Below, one piece after another: positions 5,737 through 13,608 of a stretch of DNA of 19,033 bases. Every line of letters starts with the position of its first letter. The first letter of the stretch is position 1. The notes under the pieces are model-generated. The model was not told the DNA's origin. It did not search any database and saw only the letters and a list, made by a program, of their open reading frames with translations. The position numbers and the translations under genes are program-made. This DNA comes from an uncultured Mordavella sp. (GTDB lineage: Bacteria > Bacillota > Clostridia > Lachnospirales > Lachnospiraceae): positions 1-19,033 of the forward strand of contig CABPCP010000058.1 in assembly GCA_902406105.1 (NCBI GenBank). The letters are read 5' to 3'.

Positions 5737-8217
5737 TCACGCGAATCGGATCCGATCGATCAAGCTTGTCTTCTTAAAGTTCTGATTGACCAAAAACGCG
5801 ACCAAAATCTGCACTGCCAAAACAATCAGCGTCAAAATGACCGCCGGAAGCGCCGGATAATGATAGACCTTGATGGAAAGAATCCCTTCTGCCGCCGCCC
5901 AGCGATAGCAGAGATATCCTGCCGCACTGCCGATCCCCAGTGACAGCAGCAAGGTTCCCGCTGTATAAAATAAACCTTCCTTTTGCAGCATATTCCCAGT
6001 CTGACGGCCGGACAGCCCGATCGCCTGCAGCATTCCCAACTCGCGCCGTCTGACATATACACTGTTGATCATAGTATTGATCAGATTCAGAATGCCGATA
6101 AATCCAAGGACAGCCAGCAGCCCATATCCGCCGTAACACAGGTATCCCACCGTCATTTCCGCCTGTTCATATTGCTCCCGATACGTATCCACAGCCAGGA
6201 ATTCTTGTTTGTCCGCAACAGCCCGTACAGCCTCTTCCACACTTCCTTCCCTGTCTTCATAAACAGTCAGATTCCATTCATCGGTAAGCCGAGTCTTACA
6301 GAAACTTTGCAGAGTATCCGCGGGGAGCATGAAGCCGCCTCCAAGACTGGATGGCTGATCTGTATAGGCCACTACCACAAATTCTTTCGTGACAGTATCC
6401 TCTCCGTCTTTGATCTCCAGCTCCACCCGGTCGCCCACCTGTACATGCAGATTGATCGACACATACCCGCGCCCCAGGATGATTCCTGTGCCGTCCTTAA
6501 GCCTTGTATCCTCCAAAGAGCCTTCTTTTACATATTTCTCCAGATCCTTCATCTCTGTTTCGCTGATTCCGGAAATCCCGGTATCAAAATCTTCTCCGCT
6601 AGAAGGATCTGTCACCTCTGGCATCGCCGCATCCGCATACAGCTCTTCCTCTATCTCTTCCACACCCGGAATATCCAGGATCTGTTCTTTCAGCGTTTCT
6701 GTCATCGGGTTATGCTGCTGGATCTTTGTCAGTTCCCGGTCCGGATTCATGGCATCATTATCCCAGGAATCTACATAGATAGAAATATCTCCCCGAATCG
6801 CATCTTCCGCCATAACTTTGGGATTCATACAGCTTAAAACCGTCGCCGCTACCATAAAAAAGATACCCGTTATTCCCAGCGCGATGATCGTCACCGCTGT
6901 CCGTTTCCGGTTTCTCCCCAAATTAGACAACATCAGCTTTGTAGTGCTCATTTCCTGGTATCCTTTTCGAGCCCTGGCTTTTTTCCTTTTCCCCGTCATC
7001 CCCTCATAACGGATCGCTTCCACCGGAGAAATTTTCCCGGCCACCTGCATTGGGCGCAGCAAGGAAAGATACACGGTGATTATTGCAGTAGCCGCCGCAA
7101 TGCCAAGGAGCGCAGGTTTCACCAAAGAAACCCTTGAATCGTCCAAAACTTCCTGCATATAACCTACCAGAGGATTGGCGTTTCCCATTCCGTTTTGCAG
7201 CATTCCATGGATGATCAAAATTCCTGCCGCGTTTCCCAGAATCAGTCCGAACGGAATCCCGATAGCCGCCACCGCAAACCCTTCTCGAAAGACCAGCTTC
7301 CGGATCTGTCTCTTTGTAGCTCCAATCGCTCGCAGTTTCCCATATTCCTGCACCTTATGAAGCATAGACACATAATAGATGCTGTAGATCGTCAGCACGC
7401 CTGCCAGTACAATGATCACCATAAACACAGCCAGTCCTGAATATAACGCGGGATCCACATAATTAGCAGAAAGATAATCGCCATTTTCTACGATATTATC
7501 TTCTCCGATGCCATAAACCTCCCCTTTTTCTTTCGCTTTTGCCTCAATCCCATCCACGGTCATTTTATCTGCCCCGGCAATCCGGAAATAGGCCCGGTAA
7601 AAGTGCTGGCCTTCCGGAATCAGCTCTTCCGCAAATGCCTTAGATATCAAGGTCGAATAGACTTTTTTCTCTTGCTCCGTTTCGCTGTCTTCCATCATAC
7701 CTACAATGGTAAATTCCTTCTTTTGTCCCAGCCCCAGTCCGCCTTTTTCTACCGGCTGAAAAGGGATTTCTATCTGACTGCCCACTTCTCCATCCAGCCC
7801 CATTACCGCGAGAAGGCCGGAAGATACCACGATCTCATCTGACCTCTTTGGCATTCTGCCTTCCTTCAGCTTCAGACGGTTTGAACTGGCCGCCTGCTGA
7901 TCCACATAGATCATTGGGATCGAAACTTCTTCATTCGGACAGATCATATAAGCCGGATCTTCCCTCTCTCCTACCTCTGTAAGTTCCGGATCTTCTTTCA
8001 TTTTATCCATGTTTTCTTCGCTGACCTGACGAAACATGGCGTGGTACGTGGGATACGCCTCATTTGCCGCCGCGAACTGAAGATCGATCATACCAAAAAT
8101 CACGGTAGGCACGACAGTCAAAAGAGTGGAGGTCAATACAATAGCAATACCGATCAATACATTTCTGCTCCGGTTACTCTTTAAATTAGCAATCGCTGTT
8201 CTTGTTATCATGTCCAT
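5737..8217 (-). CDS. FtsX-type ABC transporter permease, duplicated (two-domain)
   Basis: The 826-residue membrane protein has eight predicted transmembrane segments, near residues 18-42, 260-284, 312-338, 367-388, 440-463, 692-716, 747-772 and 790-811. A large extracytoplasmic domain follows the first (about 45-258) and another follows the fifth (about 464-690). The FtsX coupling motif occurs twice, EYGKLRAIGATKRQI at 291 and ELGMLQAIGLSGRQT at 726, showing an internal duplication. Such MacB/FtsX-superfamily permeases move lipids, lipoproteins or antimicrobial peptides, or work as mechanotransmitters. The ATG directly follows the TAG stop of the ATPase gene, so translation is coupled; a second ATG at codon 3 is an alternative start. 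Its partner ATPase and the upstream two-component genes suggest envelope-stress or peptide response (inference). Confidence 0.9.
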   Translation of the reverse strand: MDMITRTAIANLKSNRSRNVLIGIAIVLTSTLLTVVPTVIFGMIDLQFAAANEAYPTYHAMFRQVSEENMDKMKEDPELTEVGEREDPAYMICPNEEVSIPMIYVDQQAASSNRLKLKEGRMPKRSDEIVVSSGLLAVMGLDGEVGSQIEIPFQPVEKGGLGLGQKKEFTIVGMMEDSETEQEKKVYSTLISKAFAEELIPEGQHFYRAYFRIAGADKMTVDGIEAKAKEKGEVYGIGEDNIVENGDYLSANYVDPALYSGLAVFMVIIVLAGVLTIYSIYYVSMLHKVQEYGKLRAIGATKRQIRKLVFREGFAVAAIGIPFGLILGNAAGILIIHGMLQNGMGNANPLVGYMQEVLDDSRVSLVKPALLGIAAATAIITVYLSLLRPMQVAGKISPVEAIRYEGMTGKRKKARARKGYQEMSTTKLMLSNLGRNRKRTAVTIIALGITGIFFMVAATVLSCMNPKVMAEDAIRGDISIYVDSWDNDAMNPDRELTKIQQHNPMTETLKEQILDIPGVEEIEEELYADAAMPEVTDPSSGEDFDTGISGISETEMKDLEKYVKEGSLEDTRLKDGTGIILGRGYVSINLHVQVGDRVELEIKDGEDTVTKEFVVVAYTDQPSSLGGGFMLPADTLQSFCKTRLTDEWNLTVYEDREGSVEEAVRAVADKQEFLAVDTYREQYEQAEMTVGYLCYGGYGLLAVLGFIGILNLINTMINSVYVRRRELGMLQAIGLSGRQTGNMLQKEGLFYTAGTLLLSLGIGSAAGYLCYRWAAAEGILSIKVYHYPALPAVILTLIVLAVQILVAFLVNQNFKKTSLIDRIRFA

Positions 8218-8886
8218 CTAGCCCACCACCTTACCATCTTCAATCTCGATAATGCGGTCCGCCATCTGGGCGATAGTCTCATCGTGCGTGATCATGACCA
8301 ACGTCTGGCCATATCTGTCCACACACCGTTTCAATGTGGAAATCACTTCCATCTCTGTCCGGGAATCCAGATTCCCGGTAGGCTCATCAGCCAGAATGAT
8401 GGCTGGCCTTGAGGCAAGCGCTCTGGCGATCGCCACCCGCTGCTTCTGTCCTCCAGAAAGCATCCCCGGCGTAGCCTTTAACCGTTCTTCCATACCGATA
8501 TTCTTCACGATGTCCATCACATAATCTCGATTGACCCGTTTCCCGTCTAATCCGATGGGAAGCACGATATTCTCCCATACATTCAGAGATGGCAGCAAAT
8601 TATAATCCTGAAAGATAAATCCGATCTTTCTCCTTCTGAACACAGCCAGCCTTTCATCTTTCAGCGCAAAGATATCTCTGCCCTCGATATAAACTTTCCC
8701 GCTGTCCGGCCTGTCTAATCCTCCCAGCATATGCAGCAGTGTACTTTTCCCAGAACCAGACCTTCCTACAATGGCAGCGAATTCTCCTCGCTCTACAGAA
8801 ATGCTCGTATGGTCGATGGCCCGTATCTGTCCATCTCCATCCCCATAATATTTCACCAGATCTTCTGTTTCTAATAACGCTCTCAT
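8218..8886 (-). CDS. ABC transporter ATP-binding protein (LolD/MacB type)
   Basis: The 222-residue ATPase has all catalytic motifs. Walker A is GRSGSGKST at 41-49, the Q-loop Gln93, the signature LSGGQ at 143-147, Walker B IILADE at 163-168 and the switch His201. PTGNLDS after Walker B and the KYYGDGDGQIRAIDHTS opening place it in the LolD/MacB/SalX branch, which pairs with FtsX-type permeases. AAAGGAG lies about 8 nt before the ATG. The permease gene begins on the base after its stop codon. The 96-nt gap to the histidine kinase upstream has no convincing terminator, so both transcription from the kinase operon and a separate regulated promoter are possible. Confidence 0.93.
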   Translation of the reverse strand: MRALLETEDLVKYYGDGDGQIRAIDHTSISVERGEFAAIVGRSGSGKSTLLHMLGGLDRPDSGKVYIEGRDIFALKDERLAVFRRRKIGFIFQDYNLLPSLNVWENIVLPIGLDGKRVNRDYVMDIVKNIGMEERLKATPGMLSGGQKQRVAIARALASRPAIILADEPTGNLDSRTEMEVISTLKRCVDRYGQTLVMITHDETIAQMADRIIEIEDGKVVG

Positions 8887-8982
8887 ATCATTTCTGCTCC
8901 TTTCCTGTCAACTCTTTCTGATGTTATCTTCAGCATAGTCCATGATTCTTACAAAACATTGACAGGAACGATAACAGTTTTG

Positions 8983-10047
8983 TTAGATTCCTTTTTCTGC
9001 ATCCTGACAGAGCAGCGGCAGCATCATCTGAAAGACAGTACCGCCTTTCTTTCCCGGAAGAGCGCGAACACTGCCTCCCTGTTCTTCTAAGATCTTCCGG
9101 ACCAGATATAATCCTACTCCGGCTCCCTCCGCCTTTTGGACTTCCGGCCGCTTCCCTCGAAAGAAACGTTTGAAGATCTCCGCGTATTCTTCTTTGGGAA
9201 TTCCAATCCCCTCATCTTCTATTTCAACAAATACATAAGAAACATAAACATTTACCCGGAGTATGATCTTACTTCCTTCAGGAGAGTATTTCACTCCATT
9301 TTCCAAAACATTTACAAATGCCTGGGCCGTCCACTTGGGATCATGGCAGATCCGCACGTCCGCAAACTCCTGCACTTCAATCTGTATCTTTTTTTCTTCT
9401 GCCTGGAACCAGACACTGCTGACCGCCTGACGAATCGTATCTTTCAGATTTCCTTCCACTGGTTCCAGCCGGATCATTCCCGCTTCCAGTCTTGACAGAT
9501 TAGTCAGCGCCTGCAGAAGCTGTACCAGTCCTTTAACCTCCTCCTGGCTTTTTTCCGCAAATTCCTTCTGCTCTTCTGGCGTAATATCCTTGTCGGTCAT
9601 GAGTTCCAAACTCATGCCAAGAGCCGATACCGGTGTCTTTAGCTGATGCGAAATATCGGTCACTAATCTGCGGGTTCCTTCTTTTTCCTGTACCAGCCGT
9701 TCTTTTAAAAGACCAAATGCTTTTCCCATTCGTTCTAACTGGTCCAAAAGCTGGGATCGGATCCCAGGTTCCATGTCTCCCTCCAAATGGAACTCATAAT
9801 TCCCTTCCTCAAACGCTTCCAGATATTCTATGATAGACTGATAGTTTCGATATTCTCTCCGATAGGAGATATAGCACCACACTCCATTGGCCGCGAGCGC
9901 AAAAAAGCACAGGAAACACCATCTGTAAAGGGAGGTCCCCCACACCCATAAAATGACGAAAAATATCAGCCATCCCGCCAAAGAAAGGACCATGCCGCGT
10001 TTCAATTCCTTTTCCAGCCAAATGTAGCCCCGCTCTCTTCTGTCCAT
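8983..10047 (-). CDS. Sensor histidine kinase, short-loop membrane sensor
   Basis: The 354-residue kinase has two transmembrane helices (about 18-36 and 42-60) separated by only about five residues, so it has almost no extracellular sensor. This resembles intramembrane-sensing kinases such as BceS that read the state of a partner ABC transporter. The HisKA domain carries His134 in DISHQLKTP. The ATPase domain shows Asn250 (VLENGVKY), the G1 box DEGIGIP at 278-284 and G2 box GAGVGL at 308-313. I start at the ATG at 10047, which forms TAATG with the regulator's stop codon. An in-frame GTG at 10074 would give nine more residues. The adjacent ABC transporter genes are the likely target and sensing partner (inference). 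Confidence 0.88.
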   Translation of the reverse strand: MDRRERGYIWLEKELKRGMVLSLAGWLIFFVILWVWGTSLYRWCFLCFFALAANGVWCYISYRREYRNYQSIIEYLEAFEEGNYEFHLEGDMEPGIRSQLLDQLERMGKAFGLLKERLVQEKEGTRRLVTDISHQLKTPVSALGMSLELMTDKDITPEEQKEFAEKSQEEVKGLVQLLQALTNLSRLEAGMIRLEPVEGNLKDTIRQAVSSVWFQAEEKKIQIEVQEFADVRICHDPKWTAQAFVNVLENGVKYSPEGSKIILRVNVYVSYVFVEIEDEGIGIPKEEYAEIFKRFFRGKRPEVQKAEGAGVGLYLVRKILEEQGGSVRALPGKKGGTVFQMMLPLLCQDAEKGI

Positions 10048-10739
10048 TACTTTTTCAACACTTCTGCTGTCCACAGATATCCAAGCCCCCTGACATTTTC
10101 AATATACGCTTCTTCCCCATTCTTTCCAAGCCGGCGCTTCAGCCGGCCGATCGTTACCGGGACCGTATTCTCGTCCACAAACTGCCCCTCAACATCCCAC
10201 ACTGCTTCCAAGATCTGATCCTTGGAAACAATCTGCCTGGGATGCTCCAGAAAAAATAGCAGAAGCTGCAGTTCCTTCTTGCTTAAAGGAATCTCCTCCT
10301 CTTTTTTATACACTTTCATTTCCCGGCAACAGACCCGGATATCTCCAGAGGAAAGAATGCCTCCATCCCCCTCGCCCTGACAGATCCGCCGCATCAGAGC
10401 ATTAACTTTCGAGATCAAAACCGCCAGGCTGAAGGGTTTCGCTATATAGTCGTCCGCCCCGGCATCATAGCCATTCACAATGTCTACTTCCTGGTCCAGC
10501 GCTGTCAGAAAGATCAGATAAACATCGCTGCTGGCGCGGATCTTCCTTGCAAATCCCAGACCATTACCCTTTTCCAGTGTAATGTCACTAATGATCAGAT
10601 CTATTTTATTCTTTTGAAATAATTCCTCTGCCTGTTCCGATTCCACCGCGCTCAAAACCCGGTATCCCTCTCTTTCCAGCTTCAGGCTTATCCCCCGGTT
10701 CAGGCTCTCATCGTCTTCAAGAAGCAGTATGGCTCCCAT
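10047..10739 (-). CDS. OmpR-family response regulator
   Basis: The 230-residue regulator has a receiver domain with acidic pocket Asp9-Asp10, phospho-acceptor Asp52 (IISDITL), Thr79 and Lys101 (YIAKPF). It is followed by an OmpR/PhoB winged-helix DNA-binding domain (about 135-228, ending ENVRGLGYLW). I chose the ATG at 10739: AAAGGA lies 10 nt upstream and MGAILLLEDDES is a canonical receiver start. The frame stays open to 10778, but that would overlap the vanZ remnant. Its stop overlaps the kinase start (TAATG), indicating translational coupling. The ATG comes 1 nt after the stop of the vanZ remnant. Confidence 0.93.
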   Translation of the reverse strand: MGAILLLEDDESLNRGISLKLEREGYRVLSAVESEQAEELFQKNKIDLIISDITLEKGNGLGFARKIRASSDVYLIFLTALDQEVDIVNGYDAGADDYIAKPFSLAVLISKVNALMRRICQGEGDGGILSSGDIRVCCREMKVYKKEEEIPLSKKELQLLLFFLEHPRQIVSKDQILEAVWDVEGQFVDENTVPVTIGRLKRRLGKNGEEAYIENVRGLGYLWTAEVLKK

Positions 10740-10740
10740 A

Positions 10741-10964
10741 TTATCCCAATCCTTTCTTGTCTTGATCCTTTTCCCCATATCTTCTCTTTACCCAAAGAAG
10801 CCAGCTTAAAATCGCAGCCCCTGCCAGGACGCCCGCGCTGTCGATCAGCACGTCTTCCATAAATCTTCGGATTCTTTTGACGGCTGCGCAGAAAACCAAA
10901 AGATCATCCCCATCCAGAAAAGGACAAGCAAAGTAAAAATATGCTTTTGCGCTTTTAGAGTCAT
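10741..10964 (-). pseudogene. vanZ-family remnant: internal deletion plus frameshift
   Basis: Two frames must be joined to see this gene. From the ATG at 10964 the first frame reads MTLKAQKHIFTLLVLFWMGM then IFWFSAQPSKESED, a typical VanZ N-terminus (first membrane helix and FSxQP motif). It stops at 10845. A second frame then gives FMEDVLIDSAGVLAGAAI, the conserved VanZ C-terminal segment, ending at 10741. Together they span about 74 codons, where VanZ proteins are usually about 130-170 residues. The central helices are therefore missing and the junction (about 10860-10870) is out of frame. The ATG overlaps the XRE stop as ATGA, and the stop lies 1 nt before the regulator's ATG, so the original operon spacing survives. 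VanZ proteins are linked to lipoglycopeptide resistance. Confidence 0.75.
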
Positions 10965-11170
10965 CGCGTCTCCTCAAACTGGAACATTTCTTCCACGCTG
11001 GTCCCCAGTTCTCTGGAAATATCCATCGCCAGCTTTAAAGAGGGATTGTATCTGCCCTTTTCCAGGCGGACGATCGTTTCTCTTCTTACTCCCACTTTCT
11101 GCGCCAATTCATTTTGGCTCATAGACAACTTTTCCCGATAAGCTTTCATCCTTGTAACTAATAATGACAT
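10961..11170 (-). CDS. Small XRE-family helix-turn-helix regulator
   Basis: This 69-residue protein is essentially one Cro/C1-type HTH domain. The core MSQNELAQKVGVRRETIVRLEKG (about residues 17-39) is the helix-turn-helix, followed by YNPSLKLAMDISRELGTSVEEMF. I start at the ATG at 11170, which has AAGGAGG at 7 nt; the longer frame to 11194 would bury that site. Such tiny regulators in Firmicutes often sit beside small membrane-protein genes, and here the vanZ remnant begins inside its stop codon (ATGA). It is the first gene of the operon containing the two-component system and ABC transporter, and may repress that operon from the promoter at 11491-11519 (inference). Confidence 0.9.
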   Translation of the reverse strand: MSLLVTRMKAYREKLSMSQNELAQKVGVRRETIVRLEKGRYNPSLKLAMDISRELGTSVEEMFQFEETR

Positions 11171-11490
11171 TGTTTCCTCCTTCAAGCCTTCCAAATCTTT
11201 TCCAAGATACGCTTCTAGACAGCCGATTCACCAATTTTCCAATAGAATGGTCCCTTCCCCCGCCCGATGGTATACTCCAGCTAGTCCTGCAACATGGGCA
11301 TGCTTCCATCCACTCATCTCCTTATGAAGCTAAGTTCCGCAGGCGGCCGCGTCTCTCGCCCCCGCTGTCTGATTTATTTAGAATGAAAGCATTGAGATTT
11401 CTTTTCAAGAATTTTCAGAATATGTGACGAGGCAGAGCCCGCAAAGAAACGAGGGAACATCAGAAATGTAAGCGTTTTCTATTTGTGATG
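11171..11490 (-). other. Long (about 310 nt) untranslated leader of the XRE operon
   Basis: No convincing gene lies here. If the promoter at 11491-11519 is used, transcription starts near 11484 and the leader is about 314 nt before the XRE ATG. It contains a GC-rich stretch around 11335-11372. A small hairpin (ATCTT-GGAA-AAGAT on the minus strand) lies shortly before the XRE ribosome binding site. I do not recognise a riboswitch class. A 66-codon minus frame (11109-11309) has AAGGAG 8 nt before its ATG, but it runs into the XRE gene in another frame and resembles nothing clearly. Confidence 0.45.
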
Positions 11491-11519
11491 AATATATCAC
11501 CGATCGACCTATTTGTCAA
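11491..11519 (-). promoter_or_regulatory. Near-consensus promoter of the XRE/two-component/ABC operon
   Basis: On the minus strand TTGACA (11519-11514), a 17-bp spacer and TATATT (11496-11491) make one of the best promoter matches in the window. It points toward the XRE gene. Palindromic repeat copy 3 lies about 28 bp upstream. Confidence 0.75.
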
Positions 11520-11546
11520 CCCTGGCAACACGTAATTTAGCAATTA

Positions 11547-11578
11547 GGGCCGGGGGATTTTTAAAAATCCCCCGGCCC
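11547..11578. repeat. Palindromic intergenic repeat, copy 3 (after phoR)
   Basis: A perfect 32-bp palindrome has arms GGGCCGGGGGATTTTT. The flank on the phoR side (CAATTA, 11579-11584) includes the TAA stop codon of phoR at 11582-11584. No CCCTGTCCC tail is present. The copy could end transcription of the phosphate operon as a strong stem, although no uridine tract follows it. Confidence 0.88.
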
Positions 11579-11581
11579 CAA

Positions 11582-12901
11582 TTAAAAGGTAATCTCCATT
11601 TTTGTTCCTTTTCCAACTTCACTTTCTACATGAATCTGAGCATTGTGGATCATCGCTCCATGCTTCACGATCGATAGTCCCAGTCCAGTTCCTCCTGTTT
11701 CTTTGGAATGGCTTTTATCCACTCGATAGAACCGCTCGAAAATACGTTCCTGCTGATCTTCTGGAATTCCGATTCCGGTATCCGTCACGATCACTTTTTT
11801 CCCCTGCAGGGTATTTCCTACCCACACGCTGAGAGATCCTCCATCTTTGTTATACTTGATGGCGTTTTCACAAATATTATAGATCATTTCATCCAGCACC
11901 TGCCGGATGCCATGGTAGACGACTGGTTCCCCCGTCACTTCTACATGCACGTTTCTCGTATTTGCCTGCGGAGAAAGACGGCTGCAGATTTCTCTTGTCA
12001 ATTCATAGAGATCCACGTCCTCTTTTTCAATCTCAATCTCGCCCTCATCCAGCTTCGAGAGTTTGATGATATCCTCTACCAATGTGATCAGCCTGCTGGC
12101 CTCGTTGTAGATGCGCTCTGAGAATTTCTTCATGTCTTCTGGGCGGACCATTCCGTTTTTCATGATCTCAGCATAGCCCGAAATAGAAGTAAGAGGCGTC
12201 TTCAGCTCATGAGAAACATTCGCCGAGAATTCCTTCCTCATATTCGCGACCGCGTCTTTTTCCTTGTTCTGCTCATCAATCCTGTTCAGCAATGGTGTTA
12301 TTTCCTCATAAATCTCATTTTCCAATGGTTTCTCCAGCTTCAATTCGTTAATTGGCCGAATGAGTCTCTTCACCTGCCATTTTGTCAGCATAAACGCGAA
12401 TACCAACATGATCACCGCGATCAATCCCATCATCGGGAGCACCTCAAACGCCGTATGCAGTACGTTATCCATTGATTTTGCTACCCGCAGGACGCTTCCA
12501 TCTTCTATCCTGACCGCATAATAAAACATTTCCTGATCCAGCGTATCTGACCGGCGGACATCCTGTCCTTCTCCCAGGATCAGCGCCTCTCGTACTTCCG
12601 GCCGATCCTTATGGTTTTCCAATGTAGACCCATCTGTATCCCCCGAATCATAGAGGACATTTCCATCCTCCGCGATCAAGGTCACTCTCGTATTCTCTCG
12701 GACCTCATCCATTTCTTCCAGATAACTGGTTCCGGCAATGCTGATCGCTGTACAGATATAATCCGATTCCTGACGGATCTCCTCTTCCATCAGCCCAACA
12801 TTCTGCCGGTACACGACAACGGTCGTCATAGCGTACGCGATCATGAGGGTCGTTGCGATGACCAGTATCATGCTCTTTTGTATTTTATTTCTAAGCTTCA
12901 T
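11582..12901 (-). CDS. phoR: Phosphate-responsive sensor histidine kinase (PhoR-like)
   Basis: The 439-residue kinase has transmembrane helices near 12-32 and 155-173 flanking an extracytoplasmic sensor of about 120 residues. A HAMP-like or linker region (about 174-215) follows. The HisKA motif is FSANVSHELKTPLTSI with His231. The ATPase domain has Asn342/Asn346, DTGIGIP at 374-380 and GGTGLGL at 403-409. Sequence and architecture match PhoR of Gram-positive PhoPR systems. It lies 3 nt after the response regulator and ends the pst-phoU-phoPR operon, which supports control by phosphate. The classical PhoR cytoplasmic PAS domain is not evident: only about 55 residues separate the second helix from the HisKA domain. 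The TAA stop touches repeat copy 3. Confidence 0.88.
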   Translation of the reverse strand: MKLRNKIQKSMILVIATTLMIAYAMTTVVVYRQNVGLMEEEIRQESDYICTAISIAGTSYLEEMDEVRENTRVTLIAEDGNVLYDSGDTDGSTLENHKDRPEVREALILGEGQDVRRSDTLDQEMFYYAVRIEDGSVLRVAKSMDNVLHTAFEVLPMMGLIAVIMLVFAFMLTKWQVKRLIRPINELKLEKPLENEIYEEITPLLNRIDEQNKEKDAVANMRKEFSANVSHELKTPLTSISGYAEIMKNGMVRPEDMKKFSERIYNEASRLITLVEDIIKLSKLDEGEIEIEKEDVDLYELTREICSRLSPQANTRNVHVEVTGEPVVYHGIRQVLDEMIYNICENAIKYNKDGGSLSVWVGNTLQGKKVIVTDTGIGIPEDQQERIFERFYRVDKSHSKETGGTGLGLSIVKHGAMIHNAQIHVESEVGKGTKMEITF

Positions 12902-12904
12902 ATA

Positions 12905-13588
12905 TTAAGGCTCCTGCTTGCTCATCCGATATCCCACACCTCTGACGGTCTCGATCTGCTCGCCGCAGGATCCCAGCTTCTGCCGCAGAGTCCGTACATG
13001 TACGTCCACAGTCCTGGTCTCTCCGTCAAAATCATATCCCCAGATATCTTCCAAAAGGCGGTCCCTGGTCATCACCACATTCTGATTTTCCATCAGTCTT
13101 TTCAAAAGCTCATATTCTTTCAGAGTCAGATTTACTACATCTCCTGCCGCCGTCACCTCATGTTTCTTCGTGTCGATCTCAATATCTCCTGCCGCCAGGA
13201 TGCTTTTTTGATCTCTGGCATTGGCTTCACTGCGGCGCAGGACTGCCTTTACTCTGGAAACCAGTTCCATCATTCCAAATGGCTTAGCCACATAATCATC
13301 CGCTCCCAGATCCAGTCCTTTTACCTTGTCGTATTCCGCTCCTTTTGCAGTCACCATGATCACCGGAATATTCCGGGTCCTTGACGAAGATTTCAGCTTT
13401 TTAAGAATCTCAAGTCCGTCTTCTCCCGGAAGCATGATATCCAGAAGGACCAGCCTTGGTGTTTCCAACGCAAGAGTTTCCCAGAATTCTTTACCATCTT
13501 CAAAACCACGCGCCTGAAAGCCCGTGGTTTCTAAAGTATATACAACTAACTCTCGGATATTGCTGTCATCTTCTACACAAAAAATCAT
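12905..13588 (-). CDS. phoP: Phosphate regulon response regulator (PhoP/PhoB-like)
   Basis: The 227-residue OmpR-family regulator has acidic residues Asp7-Asp8, phospho-acceptor Asp50 (VLLDIMLPGEDG), Thr80 and Lys102 (YVAKPF). A winged-helix domain follows (about 130-224, with RTVDVHVRTLRQKLG and ETVRGVGYRM). It probably activates the pst operon when phosphorylated by the downstream kinase at low phosphate. Position between phoU and phoR supports this. The PhoP-box-like repeats before pstS would be its site, making the operon autoregulatory (inference). The kinase ATG is 3 nt beyond the stop. Confidence 0.9.
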   Translation of the reverse strand: MIFCVEDDSNIRELVVYTLETTGFQARGFEDGKEFWETLALETPRLVLLDIMLPGEDGLEILKKLKSSSRTRNIPVIMVTAKGAEYDKVKGLDLGADDYVAKPFGMMELVSRVKAVLRRSEANARDQKSILAAGDIEIDTKKHEVTAAGDVVNLTLKEYELLKRLMENQNVVMTRDRLLEDIWGYDFDGETRTVDVHVRTLRQKLGSCGEQIETVRGVGYRMSKQEP

Positions 13589-13608
13589 TCTGATACTCCT
13601 TCAAGTTT

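Noticed and set aside
5983..6837. A 284-codon plus-strand open frame
   Set aside because: It lies opposite the FtsX-type permease gene and looks like an antisense shadow with no motif or ribosome binding site support.
8951..8983. 7-bp inverted repeat ACAAAAC/GTTTTGT between the kinase and ABC genes
   Set aside because: There is no T tract for a terminator and no recognisable response-regulator site. The 19-nt gap makes a stem weak, so I list it only as a possible operator.
11109..11309. A 66-codon minus-strand frame with AAGGAG before its ATG and a DHSIGKLVNRLSRS segment faintly like a MarR N-terminus
   Set aside because: It overlaps the XRE gene in another frame and the resemblance is too short. 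It could be a leader peptide or a decayed gene, but I cannot support either.
12611..13384. A 257-codon plus-strand open frame
   Set aside because: It is antisense to phoR and phoP, both unmistakable on the minus strand.
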